From assembly GCF_900103785.1 (NCBI RefSeq), contig NZ_FNHE01000011.1:124001-188000 (forward strand): a stretch of 64,000 nucleotides of DNA. Reading direction: 5' to 3'. A program made the position numbers and the translations under genes. Shown here in pieces: positions 15,736-24,540 of the stretch (position 1 is its first letter; every line of letters starts with the position of its first letter). The notes below the pieces were generated by a model. It was not told where the DNA came from. It did no database searches and worked only from the letters and a program-made list of their open reading frames with translations. The stretch is from Geodermatophilus siccatus (GTDB lineage: Bacteria > Actinomycetota > Actinomycetes > Mycobacteriales > Geodermatophilaceae).

Positions 15736-16704
15736 GTGCGCCGTACGACCCGTCCCACCCCCGCCCGGCTCATCGCCGGCCTGAGCGCGATCGTCCTGCC
15801 CCTGTCGGTCACGGCCTGTTCCTCCGGGGACGCCGAGACGGCGGCCGGGCCGGAGTCCATCGAGAGCATCGGCCTGCTGGTGCAGGACATGTCCAACCCG
15901 TTCTTCTCCGCGATGGACCGCGGCCTGCAGCAGGCCGCCGAGGAGATCGGCGCGACCGCCAACACCCAGGACGCGCAGCTGGACCTGGGCACCCAGACCA
16001 GCCAGATGGACGCCTTCATCCAGCAGGGCGTCGACCTCATCGTCGTCAGCGCGGTCGACCAGGATGGCATCGAGCCGGCGATTCAACGGGCCAAGCAGGC
16101 CGGGATCATCGTGATCGCGGTCGACACGCCCGCGGTGGGTGCCGACGCGGTCGTGGAGACCGACGCGGTCCAGGCCGGGGAGACGTCCTGCACGTACCTG
16201 TTCGAGCAGCTGGGCGGGCAGGGCAACGTCCTGCTGGTCGACGGCACGCCGATCCAGACGATCATCGACCGGATCGAGGGCTGCAAGAACGTCGCGCAGA
16301 ACTTCCCCGGCATCAAGATCGTGGGTCAGCAGGCGTCGGAGAACGACCGGGCCTCGGGCCTGGCCGTCACCACCGACATGCTCACGGCGACCCCCGACGT
16401 CCAGGGCATCTTCGGCATGAACGACCCGTCCGCCCTCGGTGCGGTGCTCGCCGTCGAGCAGGCCGGCATCGCCGGACAGGTGAAGGTGACCGGCGTCGAC
16501 GGCAGCCCCGAGGCCGTCGACGAGCTGAAGCGGGCGGGCTCGCCGTTCATCGGCACCGCCACTCAGGCGCCCGGCGAGATGGTCCGCCGGGCGGTCGAGC
16601 TGGCCCAGCAGATGGTCAGCGGCGAGGAGATCGCCGAGACCCACATCCGGATCCCGAGCGAGCTGGTGACCCGGGACAACGTCAACGAGTACGCCGGCTG
16701 GTGA
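15736..16704 (+). CDS. Ribose-type sugar ABC transporter, substrate-binding lipoprotein
   Basis: 322 residues. The signal peptide ends in lipobox LSVTAC with Cys28, so the protein is anchored to the membrane outer face. The mature part is a type-1 periplasmic-binding fold: IGLLVQDMSNPFFSAMDRGL, IVVSAVDQDGIEPAIQRAKQ, VIAVDTPAVGADAVVETDAV, and VTGVDGSPEAVDELKRAG. AAGA-GGAG precedes the GTG start. It captures a sugar or polyol for the two membrane components encoded downstream. The specificity is not readable; ribose, xylose, galactose or myo-inositol-like ligands are all found for the family. Confidence 0.92.
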   Translation: MRRTTRPTPARLIAGLSAIVLPLSVTACSSGDAETAAGPESIESIGLLVQDMSNPFFSAMDRGLQQAAEEIGATANTQDAQLDLGTQTSQMDAFIQQGVDLIVVSAVDQDGIEPAIQRAKQAGIIVIAVDTPAVGADAVVETDAVQAGETSCTYLFEQLGGQGNVLLVDGTPIQTIIDRIEGCKNVAQNFPGIKIVGQQASENDRASGLAVTTDMLTATPDVQGIFGMNDPSALGAVLAVEQAGIAGQVKVTGVDGSPEAVDELKRAGSPFIGTATQAPGEMVRRAVELAQQMVSGEEIAETHIRIPSELVTRDNVNEYAGW

Positions 16705-16786
16705 CCCGACGTGGGGCGGTCCCGGCTGGACCGCCCCACCCGGGCCGGCCGGGCCCGGCCCTCAGGACCCCGAGAGGACTCGATCG

Positions 16787-18310
16787 ATGACGCAGGACAT
16801 CCCCCTCTTGCGACTGGAGGGCGTGACGAAGCGCTACGGCGCGACGACCGCCCTCGACGGGGTGCACTTCGACCTGCGCGCGGGCGAGGTGCACGCCCTC
16901 ATGGGCGAGAACGGCGCCGGCAAGTCGACGCTGATGAAGATCCTCGCCGGCAACGTGCAGCGCGACGCCGGCCGCATCCTCCTCGACGGGGCGCCCGTCG
17001 AGATCGAGAGCCCCAAGGACGCCACGGCGCTGGGCATCGCGATCATCCACCAGGAGCTCAACACCGTCCCGGCGATGACCGTCGCGGAGAACCTCGCCCT
17101 CGGTCGCGAGCCGCGGACGAGGTGGGGCTCCCTCGACCGGCGGGCCCTGCTGCGCGAAGCCAGGGAGAAGCTCGACCGCATCGGCGCCGACATCGACCCG
17201 CGCCGCGAGCTCGGCTCCCTGTCGGTCGGCATGCAGCAGATGGTGGAGATAGCCCGAGCGGTCAGCGAGGACGCCCGTGTCCTGGTGCTCGACGAGCCCA
17301 CCGCGGCGCTGTCGCGCGGGGAGTCGCTGCAGCTGTACCGCCTGGTCCGGGAGATGCGCGCGGCCGGGGTGGGGCTGGTCTACATCTCCCACCGCATGGA
17401 GGAGGTGTGGGAGCTCGCCGACCGGATCACGGTGTTCCGGGACGGCGGCTACGTCGGCACCCGGGAGCGCACCGAGATCAACCCCTCCGATGTCGTCCGC
17501 ATGATGGTCGGGCGCTCCTTCGACGACCTCTACGCCCACGCGCCCCGGCAGCCCGGCGACGTCGTCCTCGACGTGCAGGGGCTGACCGACGGCGAGCTCG
17601 TCGGCCCGGTGGACTTCCAGGTCCGCGCCGGCGAGGTCGTGGCCATGGCGGGGCTCATCGGCGCCGGTCGGACCGAGACCTGCCGGCTCCTGTTCGGCGC
17701 CGACCACGTCCACGGCGGCAGCGTCCGGGTCCGCGGACGGGAGGTCCGGGCCCGCTCGCCCCAGCAGGCCATCGCCGCGGGCCTCGCCATGGTCCCCGAG
17801 GACCGCAAGGCGCAGGCGCTCTTCCTGGACCACACCGTCGAGGACAACATCGCAGTCAGCTCCCTGCAGGAGCACAGCCGCGCCCAGGTGCTCCGGCGCG
17901 ACTCCGTGCGGACCGCCGTCAAGCGGCACATGCGCCAGCTGCGGATTCGCGAGAGCGCCATCGGTCTCCCCGCCCGGGCGCTGTCGGGCGGCAATCAGCA
18001 GAAGGTGGTCCTCGCGCGCTGGCTGATGCGCGAGGCCGACGTGCTGGTCCTCGACGAACCCACCCGCGGGGTCGACATCGGCGCCCGCCGGGAGATCTAC
18101 GAGCTCATCGAGGAGCTGACGGCGGCCGGCAAGGCGGTCCTCGTCGTCTCCTCCGACCTGCCCGAGGCCATCGGGATCAGCGACCGTCTGCTCGTCATGC
18201 GCGCCGGCCGCATCGTCGCCGAACTGGACTCGCACACCACCACCGAAGAGGACGTCATGTCCCACGCCACCGGGACGGCCACCAGCCCATCAGGAGCACA
18301 CCATGTCTGA
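16787..18310 (+). CDS. Sugar ABC transporter ATPase, two nucleotide-binding domains
   Basis: 507 residues with the double ATPase layout of RbsA/MglA. First domain: Walker A GENGAGKST near 39, signature LSVGMQQMVEIARA, Walker B VLVLDEPTAAL. Second domain: degenerate Walker A LIGAGRTE near 288 as in all members, signature LSGGNQQKVVLARWL, Walker B VLVLDEPTRGVDIGAR. GAGAGGAC is upstream of the ATG. It powers the permease encoded by the next gene, which starts eight bases before this one ends. Confidence 0.95.
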   Translation: MTQDIPLLRLEGVTKRYGATTALDGVHFDLRAGEVHALMGENGAGKSTLMKILAGNVQRDAGRILLDGAPVEIESPKDATALGIAIIHQELNTVPAMTVAENLALGREPRTRWGSLDRRALLREAREKLDRIGADIDPRRELGSLSVGMQQMVEIARAVSEDARVLVLDEPTAALSRGESLQLYRLVREMRAAGVGLVYISHRMEEVWELADRITVFRDGGYVGTRERTEINPSDVVRMMVGRSFDDLYAHAPRQPGDVVLDVQGLTDGELVGPVDFQVRAGEVVAMAGLIGAGRTETCRLLFGADHVHGGSVRVRGREVRARSPQQAIAAGLAMVPEDRKAQALFLDHTVEDNIAVSSLQEHSRAQVLRRDSVRTAVKRHMRQLRIRESAIGLPARALSGGNQQKVVLARWLMREADVLVLDEPTRGVDIGARREIYELIEELTAAGKAVLVVSSDLPEAIGISDRLLVMRAGRIVAELDSHTTTEEDVMSHATGTATSPSGAHHV

Positions 18311-19385
18311 GTCCGCCCCCCGGAGCGCCACCGCTCCGGCCTCCCCGGGCCCGTCGTCGGCCCCCGAGTCGATCCCCGTCCCCGCGGCCGAGGAACGTGT
18401 CGCCGCCCAGCGCGGGGTCGACCTCGCCCGCTGGTGGGACCGGGTCGGCATCCTCGTCGTGCTGGTCGCCCTCGTGGCGCTGATGGTCTTGATCGCGCCG
18501 AACTTCGCGAGCGTGTCGAACTTGCTCAACATCGCGCGGTCGATCTCGATCAACGCGATCCTCGCCGCCGGGCTGACGCTGGTCATCCTGACCGCCGGCA
18601 TCGACCTGTCCGTCGGGTCCATCCTCGCCGTCTCCGGCGTCGTGTCAGTCCTCGCCGCGGTCGGCGGGCTGCCGGCGTGGGTGGCGATCGTCCTCGGCGT
18701 CGTGGCGGGCTGCCTCGCCGGCCTGGTGAACGGCATCCTGACGGCGTACCTCGGCCTGGCGGCCTTCATCGTCACGCTGGGCACGATGACCGCCCTCCGG
18801 GGGCTGGCCTACACCATGACCGACGGCCAACCCATCGTGTCCAACACGCTGAACTTCCGGGACATCGGCAACGGCTACGTGGCCGGCATCCCGGCGCCGG
18901 TCGTGGTGATGATCGTCGTCTACCTGGTCATCTGGTTCCTGCTGGAGCGAACCCGGTACGGCAAGCAGGTGTACGCCGTGGGCGGCAACGCGGAGGCCGC
19001 CCGGCTGGCCGGCATCAACGTCCGGCGGGTCACCACGTCGGTCTACGTGATCGCCGGCGCCTGTGCCGGTCTGGCCGGCATCATCTTCGCCGCGCGGGTG
19101 GTCTCCGCCCAGCCCACCGCCGGCACCGGCTACGAGCTCGACGCCATCGCCGCGGTCGTGCTGGGCGGCACCAGCCTGGCCGGCGGCCGGGGCCGGCTCT
19201 ACGGCACGCTGATCGGCTCGATCATCCTGGGCGTCCTCAGCACCGGGTTGATCCTGATGAACGTCCAGTTCTTCACACAGCTGCTGATCAAGGGCGGCGT
19301 GATCATCCTGGCCGTCGCCATCGACGGGCTCAAGCAGCGGCCGCTGCGACGCCAGCGGGTCCGTGCCGCTGGGGCCGTCACATGA
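18303..19385 (+). CDS. Sugar ABC transporter permease (RbsC type)
   Basis: 360 residues. A soluble N-terminal extension of about 45 residues rich in Ala/Pro/Ser precedes eight to ten membrane spans; the characteristic segment LAAGLTLVILTAGIDLSVGS and the cytoplasmic coupling helix region VGGNAEAARLAGINVRRVTT are intact, as is GTSLAGGRGRLYGTLIGSII. It overlaps the ATPase gene by eight bases and the next gene by four, so the four coding regions from 15736 form one tightly coupled transcript. Confidence 0.94.
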   Translation: MSESAPRSATAPASPGPSSAPESIPVPAAEERVAAQRGVDLARWWDRVGILVVLVALVALMVLIAPNFASVSNLLNIARSISINAILAAGLTLVILTAGIDLSVGSILAVSGVVSVLAAVGGLPAWVAIVLGVVAGCLAGLVNGILTAYLGLAAFIVTLGTMTALRGLAYTMTDGQPIVSNTLNFRDIGNGYVAGIPAPVVVMIVVYLVIWFLLERTRYGKQVYAVGGNAEAARLAGINVRRVTTSVYVIAGACAGLAGIIFAARVVSAQPTAGTGYELDAIAAVVLGGTSLAGGRGRLYGTLIGSIILGVLSTGLILMNVQFFTQLLIKGGVIILAVAIDGLKQRPLRRQRVRAAGAVT

Positions 19386-20791
19386 GCGCCCACCCCACCC
19401 GGCCCGCCGTCCCCGTGTCCCCGACCTCCCAGGAGGAGTTCGTGTCCCTGCCCGACGTCCACGTCCGGGACCCCCTCGGCGGCCGGCGCCGGAACGAGCC
19501 GGTGGTCTTCACGGTCCCCGTCGAGCTGGAGGGCGACCTCTGGACGGCACGGACCGCGGAGGGCGACGAGGTGACCTGTCAGGTGCTGCGCGCGCAGCAG
19601 GCGCCGGGGTCGACCACCCTGGTCGCCGCGGTCAGCTTCGTCGGCGAGACGAAGCTGACCCTGACCGGTCCCGCGGCCGCCGACGTCGACGGCATCCGGG
19701 AGCTGCCCGCCCGGGAGGCGGACGCCTTCGTGCGGCTGGACACCGGCGTCTTCGACCTCGAGATGTGCAGGGGGACGGCGCAGGGGACCGGGTCCTCGAA
19801 GTGGGGCCTGCGGCACTTCTCGTCGACCGCGGAGGGCGTGGACCTGCTGCCGTCGGGCAACAACGCGATCGGTGGCTTCTACGGTCCGTTCTTCACCCCC
19901 GAGAACGGCCTGATCAACCCGCCCGAGCACACCACCGTGGAGATCGAGGTGGTGGAGCGCGGGCCGGTGCAGCACCACTACCGGATGCACGGCACCGTGC
20001 CCGACGGCCTCCTGCCCGAGCTGCGCGGGAAGCGCTTCAGCATCGACTGGGTCTTCACCCACGGCAGTTCGCACTTCACCCGCGTCTACCGGGTCGACGA
20101 GTTCCAGACCGTCATCAATGGCCGGTCCGTGACCAACAAGATCACGGTCGGGGACGAGTTCGAGAGCGGCCAGGGCAGCGTCGTCTTCGACCGGTTCGCG
20201 GCCCTGGGCGGCACCCGCTACCGCAGCGGCGACCCCTACGCCGGTCAGCTGGCCGACATGGTCGGCGACACGCTGGCGACCTCCACGTCGCGCAGCGAGA
20301 CCTTCGACCGCTTCCGGACGGCGCTGACCGGCGACATCGAGGCGGCGCACTGGGACCTCTACTGGCGGCTGTTCTGCGTGTGGGAGGGGGCGCTCGACGA
20401 GGCGGAGATCCGCGAGCGGCTGGGCCGCGTCCGGGCCGCCTCGCACGTCCTCGCCGACCTGCCCGACCGGCGGTGGCAGCTGGACGCCGAGCCGGTGGAC
20501 GTCTCGGCGGTCGAGCACGAGACGGTGTTCGCCGGTCCGGCGGCCAAGACCGTGGAGTTCCACTCGGAGACCGGCCGGACCATGGTCTGGTGGACGTCGG
20601 CTCCCTCAGGGGCGTTCCAGATCGTCCAACGACCGCAGTCCGGCTGGGTCAACTGGGGGACCAACGGGGAGAACGAGTGCCCCGAGCTCCCGGTCGGCGT
20701 GACCGTCAGGACCGCCTACGGCCAGTTCGCCGACAGCTGGAGCGCCGTGGCCGACCAGCTCGAGTCCCCGCCCGTGGTCACGCAGTCCTGA
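19382..20791 (+). CDS. Unknown beta-rich protein coupled to sugar transporter genes
   Basis: 469 residues from ATG 19382, overlapping the permease stop (ATGA). No signal peptide, so cytoplasmic. The sequence is beta-rich and acidic, with VVFTVPVELEGDLWTARTAE and GETKLTLTGP at the N-terminus, then DAFVRLDTGVFDLEMCRGTA, KWGLRHFSSTAEGVDLLPSG, IGGFYGPFFTPENGLINPPE, RGPVQHHYRMHG, and FTHGSSHFTRVYRVDEF. This pattern of long beta strands broken by aromatic loops recalls RIFT-barrel/beta-sandwich proteins of the YetA/exo-rhamnogalacturonan lyase kind, but I cannot confirm it. Its position makes it the likely first enzyme acting on the imported sugar; this is inference. Confidence 0.7.
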   Translation: MSAHPTRPAVPVSPTSQEEFVSLPDVHVRDPLGGRRRNEPVVFTVPVELEGDLWTARTAEGDEVTCQVLRAQQAPGSTTLVAAVSFVGETKLTLTGPAAADVDGIRELPAREADAFVRLDTGVFDLEMCRGTAQGTGSSKWGLRHFSSTAEGVDLLPSGNNAIGGFYGPFFTPENGLINPPEHTTVEIEVVERGPVQHHYRMHGTVPDGLLPELRGKRFSIDWVFTHGSSHFTRVYRVDEFQTVINGRSVTNKITVGDEFESGQGSVVFDRFAALGGTRYRSGDPYAGQLADMVGDTLATSTSRSETFDRFRTALTGDIEAAHWDLYWRLFCVWEGALDEAEIRERLGRVRAASHVLADLPDRRWQLDAEPVDVSAVEHETVFAGPAAKTVEFHSETGRTMVWWTSAPSGAFQIVQRPQSGWVNWGTNGENECPELPVGVTVRTAYGQFADSWSAVADQLESPPVVTQS

Positions 20792-20804
20792 CGCGGCCCG
20801 TCGC

Positions 20805-20842
20805 GACCGGCCCCGCACGTCCGCCGACGTGCGGGGCCGGTC
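20805..20842. terminator. 16-bp stem hairpin between convergent genes
   Basis: Arms 20805-20820 and 20827-20842 pair perfectly around loop ccgccg. It lies between the sugar operon's last gene and the convergent esterase, so it should end both transcripts. Confidence 0.85.
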
Positions 20843-20858
20843 TGCGCCCGGGCCCGGC

Positions 20859-21791
20859 TCAGCGGTGCAGCAGCTCCCCGAAGGCCGCGCAGGTCTCGTC
20901 GACGGCGGCCTGCGCCGCCGGGGACACCGCGCCCATGGCGAAGAAGCCGTGGATCAGCCCGTCGTACCGGCGGACCCGGGCCTGCACCCCCGCGGCGCGC
21001 AGCGCCTCGCCGTAGGCCTCGCCCTCGTCGCGCAGCGGGTCGTACTCCGCGGTGACGACGACCGCCGGCGGCAGCCCGGAGAGGTCGGCGGCGTGCAGCG
21101 GGGACAGCCGCGGGTCCTTGGCGTCGTCCCAGGCTCCGGCGTAGTGGCCGTAGAACCAGTCCATGGTCGGCTGCTCGAGGAAGTAGCCGCGGGCGTTCTC
21201 GGTGCGCGAGGGATAGTCGCCGAGCGCGTCGACCGCCGGGTAGACGAGCAGCTGCGCGGTGAGCGGTGTGCCCTCGGCGGTCAGCTGCTGGGCGACGACG
21301 GCGGCGAGGTTGCCGCCCGCGCTGTCGCCGGCCACGGCCAGCCGGTCGTCCCCGCCCAGCTCGTCCCGGTGCGCGGCGATCCAGCGGGCGGCGGCGACGG
21401 CGTCGTCGGCCGCGGCGGGGAAGGGGTGCTCCGGGGCGAGCCGGTAGTCGACGGCGACGACGACCGCGCGGCTGCCGCGGCAGATCTCGCGCACCGACCG
21501 GTCGTGGGTGTCGAGGTCGCCGATCACCCAGCCGCCGCCGTGGAAGAAGGCGACCGTGGGGAAGGGGCCCTCGCCCTCGGGCCGGTACACGCGGGCGCGC
21601 AGGTCGCCCTCGGCGCCGGGCACGGTGGTGTCCTCGACCGCCGCGACCGGCACGACCAGGTCCGGGGAGCGCGCGGCGCTCATCACCAGGTACTGGGTCC
21701 GGGCGGCCTCCGCCGTCCCCTCGTGCATGGGCGGCAGGCCGGTCTCGGCCAGCATGGTGAGCAGAGCGGCGATGTGCGGGTCGACCGGCAC
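20859..21791 (-). CDS. Alpha/beta hydrolase of the hormone-sensitive-lipase family
   Basis: 310 residues from GTG 21791 with CAGGAGG upstream. The oxyanion motif HGGGWVIGDLDTHD, nucleophile motif GDSAGGNLAAVVAQQ, acid-residue region VVVTAEYDPLRDEG and catalytic histidine in YDGLIHGFFAMGAVSP are all present, which defines class IV/HSL esterases. Cytoplasmic; hydrolyses short to medium acyl esters. It is a single-gene unit, divergent from the LLM oxidoreductase at 21983. Confidence 0.92.
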   Translation of the reverse strand: MPVDPHIAALLTMLAETGLPPMHEGTAEAARTQYLVMSAARSPDLVVPVAAVEDTTVPGAEGDLRARVYRPEGEGPFPTVAFFHGGGWVIGDLDTHDRSVREICRGSRAVVVAVDYRLAPEHPFPAAADDAVAAARWIAAHRDELGGDDRLAVAGDSAGGNLAAVVAQQLTAEGTPLTAQLLVYPAVDALGDYPSRTENARGYFLEQPTMDWFYGHYAGAWDDAKDPRLSPLHAADLSGLPPAVVVTAEYDPLRDEGEAYGEALRAAGVQARVRRYDGLIHGFFAMGAVSPAAQAAVDETCAAFGELLHR

Positions 21792-21982
21792 CGGGCCTCC
21801 TGTGCGTGCGTGTGCTGGGTCACGGCAACCTATCCGCGCCGGACGACGGTCCCGGCACTCGGGTGTCCGCACCTGGCGACCCGGGCGACCCGCCGCTGAC
21901 CTCGGGCCGGGGCGCGGCCTGGTTGACTGGTTGAACACTGGACCGTCGCCGGTGGCGGCCCCCACCCCCGAGGAGGACAGCC

Positions 21983-23011
21983 GTGCACGTCGGCGTCGAC
22001 AGCTTCGTCGCAGCGGTGACCGACCCCTCGACCGAGCGACCGGTCGGGCCCGAGGAGCGGATGGCGCACCTGCTCGAGGAGATCGCCCTCGCCGACGAGG
22101 TCGGGCTGTACTCCTTCGGCATCGGTGAGCACCACCGCCCGGAGTACTACGACTCGGCACCGCCGGTGATCCTGGGCGCCGCAGCCGCGCGCACCTCGCG
22201 CATCCGGCTGGGCAGCGCGGTCACCGTGCTCAGCGCCGCGGACCCGGTCCGCGTCTTCCAGCAGTTCGCCACGCTGGACCTCGTCTCCCGCGGCCGCGTC
22301 GACCTGGTGGTCGGCCGCGGCTCGTTCGTCGAGGCGTTCCCGCTGTTCGGGCTGTCGCTGGCGGACTACGACGAGCTGTTCGAGGAGAAGCTGGACCTGC
22401 TGCTGCGGCTGCGGGACTCCGAGGAGGTGACCTGGTCGGGCCGGCACCGCCCCCCGCTCACCGGGCAGGGCGTCTACCCGCGGCCGCTGCAGGACCCACT
22501 GCCGATCTGGGTCGGGGTCGGCGGGACGCCGGAGTCCTTCGTCCGCGCCGGGCTGCTCGGCCTGCCGCTGATGGTGGCGATCATCGGCGGGGAGCCGCGG
22601 CAGTTCGCGCCCCTGGTCGACCTCTACCGCCGGGCCGGCGCGCAGGCCGGGCACGCGCCCGAGCGACTGCGGGTGGGGCTGCACGTCTTCGGCTACGTCG
22701 CGGAGAGCACCCGGGCCGCCGCCGACACGATCTACCCGGGCTGGCACGAGATGTTCACCAAGGTCTCCCGCGAGCGCGGCTTCGCCCAGCCGACGCGGGC
22801 GCAGTTCGACGCGACCAGCGGCCCGAACGGCGCCTTCTTCACGGGCGACCCGGACACCGTGGCCGACAAGCTCGTGCGGGTGTCCGGGCAGCTCGGCGGG
22901 GTCGACCGCGTCTCGATCCAGATGACCAACCCGCGGCTGGCGCACGCCGACCTGCTCCGCGGCATCGAGCTGCTGGGCACCGAGGTGGCCCCGCGGGTTG
23001 CGTCCGCCTGA
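21983..23011 (+). CDS. LLM-class flavin-dependent oxidoreductase
   Basis: 342 residues from GTG 21983 with GAGGAC upstream. The luciferase-like TIM barrel is clear: ALADEVGLYSFGIGEHHRPE near 35-55, RIRLGSAVTVLSAADPVRVF, LDLVSRGRVDLVVGRGSFVE, and LPIWVGVGGTPESFVRAGLL. EHHRPEYYDSAPPVILGAAA is typical of the subgroup of alkanal-monooxygenase-like proteins. Uses reduced FMN (or F420) delivered by another enzyme. The substrate is unknown. It ends three bases from the convergent gene at 23014. Confidence 0.9.
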   Translation: MHVGVDSFVAAVTDPSTERPVGPEERMAHLLEEIALADEVGLYSFGIGEHHRPEYYDSAPPVILGAAAARTSRIRLGSAVTVLSAADPVRVFQQFATLDLVSRGRVDLVVGRGSFVEAFPLFGLSLADYDELFEEKLDLLLRLRDSEEVTWSGRHRPPLTGQGVYPRPLQDPLPIWVGVGGTPESFVRAGLLGLPLMVAIIGGEPRQFAPLVDLYRRAGAQAGHAPERLRVGLHVFGYVAESTRAAADTIYPGWHEMFTKVSRERGFAQPTRAQFDATSGPNGAFFTGDPDTVADKLVRVSGQLGGVDRVSIQMTNPRLAHADLLRGIELLGTEVAPRVASA

Positions 23012-23013
23012 GG

Positions 23014-23646
23014 TCAGACGCTCCCCTGCGCGGTGGCGAGCAGGACCGGGTCGTCCTGCCCGGCCCAGGTGCCGGTGAGCGTCGCGGCGCCGTCGGCGGG
23101 CGCGACCGGCGCCAGCACGCGGCGCACGACGAGCTCCAGGTCCCCGGCGCGGACGGTCGTCGCGTCGGCGGTGTCGGTGGCGGTCGGCGGGCCGAGGGCG
23201 CCGACGCCGGCCGCCGTCCCGCTGCCGGTGACGTGCGCGGTGGGGTCACGGCGCTCCTGCCGGTCGTCGACCACGACGTGCTCCTCGGCCTGCGGGGCGC
23301 CGGTGAGCACCGCGGCGGCCAGCGCGGCGACGTAGACCGGGTCGGCGCAGGCGTCGTAGACCCAGCGCCGGCCGAGCACCGAGTGCTCCGTCGTCCCCAC
23401 CAGGTGCTCCGCCAGCTCCGGGGCGGGGGCGCCGCGGTAGGTCACCGGCACGTGCAGCAGGGTGTCGCCGACGCGCAGCACGAACGTCTCGGTGCCGACC
23501 TCGCCGGCCGGGTCGTCGAAGCGGTAGGCGGCGACCTGCTCGAGCTCGGCGCCTGCGGCCGCGGCACCCCACGGGCGGCCGGGCGCCCAGCCCGCCACCA
23601 GCTCGAGCTTCGACGGCCGCAGGGTGGCCCGGTGGATGAGTGCCAT
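23014..23646 (-). CDS. Maltokinase N-terminal-cap-like protein
   Basis: 210 residues from ATG 23646. MALIHRATLRPSKLELVAGW, AAYRFDDPAGEVGTETFVLR, VPVTYRGAPAPELAEHLVGT, TEHSVLGRRWVYDACADPVY and VAALAAAVLTG match the cap domain found in front of actinobacterial maltokinases, here as a stand-alone protein (CG0192-like). In maltokinase the cap helps couple the enzyme to TreS or to substrate; the stand-alone form has no established activity. No maltokinase or GlgE gene is in the window. Cytoplasmic, no motif for catalysis. Confidence 0.82.
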   Translation of the reverse strand: MALIHRATLRPSKLELVAGWAPGRPWGAAAAGAELEQVAAYRFDDPAGEVGTETFVLRVGDTLLHVPVTYRGAPAPELAEHLVGTTEHSVLGRRWVYDACADPVYVAALAAAVLTGAPQAEEHVVVDDRQERRDPTAHVTGSGTAAGVGALGPPTATDTADATTVRAGDLELVVRRVLAPVAPADGAATLTGTWAGQDDPVLLATAQGSV

Positions 23647-23832
23647 GAGGCCGACCGTACGGGCCGGTGGCCGGGCTGCCCGGACGGGTGCCGTCGCCGC
23701 TGGCTGCCGCGGATCCCCCGTCCGCCGTACGCTCCTACGACCGGGAACGGGCGGCGGGACGCCGTTCGTGCTCCCCGGTCGGAACGCACCGGGAACCCGT
23801 CCGTCGGGGCAACGGGTGGAGGAGGCGGGGCG

Positions 23833-24483
23833 ATGGCGCAGGGTCCGGCGTCCATGCCGGTGCTCAGCCGGGGCAGGCACCGCAGTCCGGCGCGCGGGGC
23901 GTGCTTCCTGGAGTACACCGCCCTCCTGGCCGGCGAGCCGTTCACCGACGCCCCGGGCTGCGTGGACGGGGAACTGGCCGCGGTCCTGCGGCACGCCAAC
24001 GACCGGCTGTCGGACGGCGACCGGTTCCGCTTGACCCCCCTGCTCGGTCGCGCGATCGGCCTGGTGGTCCCGGGGCCGGCGGCGTCACGGCGCCCGCGCC
24101 GCTCGGCGCGCCGGGCCGGGGGGGAGGACGCGCACGCCCTCGCCGTCCACGACGCGGTCGTCGGCGAGCTGCGCGAGTCGGTCTCGCGGCGCTTCACGGC
24201 CGCCCTGGGCCACCGCCCGTCCCCGGCGGAGTGGCGCGGGCACGGCTGCGGCCGGGACGTCGACCGGCTGTTCTGGTCCCTGATGCTGGAGCCCACCCCG
24301 GTCAGCACCTCGGCCGCGTACGTGGACCGGCTGGTCGACCGGCTGGTCCTGCTGCACGAGTGCTACGAGCAGGAGATGGCGCGGCTCGGACCCGCCAGGC
24401 GGTCACCGGGACCGACGCCGTCCTCGGGCACGACCGCGTCGTCCTCGGACGCCGTCCCGGCCGCGTCCCCGCCGGGGGTCTGA
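23833..24483 (+). CDS. Conserved hypothetical protein, SRGRHRSPARGACFLEYTAL type
   Basis: 216 residues from ATG 23833, GGAGGCGGGGCG upstream. The core SRGRHRSPARGACFLEYTAL, LAGEPFTDAPGCVDGELAAV and LRHANDRLSDGDRFRLTPLL GRAIGL is a pattern I recognise from actinobacterial proteins of unknown function, sometimes encoded near stress or metal genes. A charged middle (RRPRRSARRAGGED) and a helical part FWSLMLEPTPVSTSAAYVDR follow, then a Ser/Thr/Pro-rich tail. No signal peptide or membrane segment. Function unknown. Confidence 0.7.
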   Translation: MAQGPASMPVLSRGRHRSPARGACFLEYTALLAGEPFTDAPGCVDGELAAVLRHANDRLSDGDRFRLTPLLGRAIGLVVPGPAASRRPRRSARRAGGEDAHALAVHDAVVGELRESVSRRFTAALGHRPSPAEWRGHGCGRDVDRLFWSLMLEPTPVSTSAAYVDRLVDRLVLLHECYEQEMARLGPARRSPGPTPSSGTTASSSDAVPAASPPGV

Positions 24484-24540
24484 CCGCCGCGCCGCACGCG
24501 GACCGACCCCGGCGTCCGCGCCCCGACGCCCTGTGGTGCG

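Noticed and set aside
23833-24483. Part of a longer protein starting near 23233
   Set aside because: The upstream part is antisense to the maltokinase-cap gene; a good ribosome site precedes ATG 23833.
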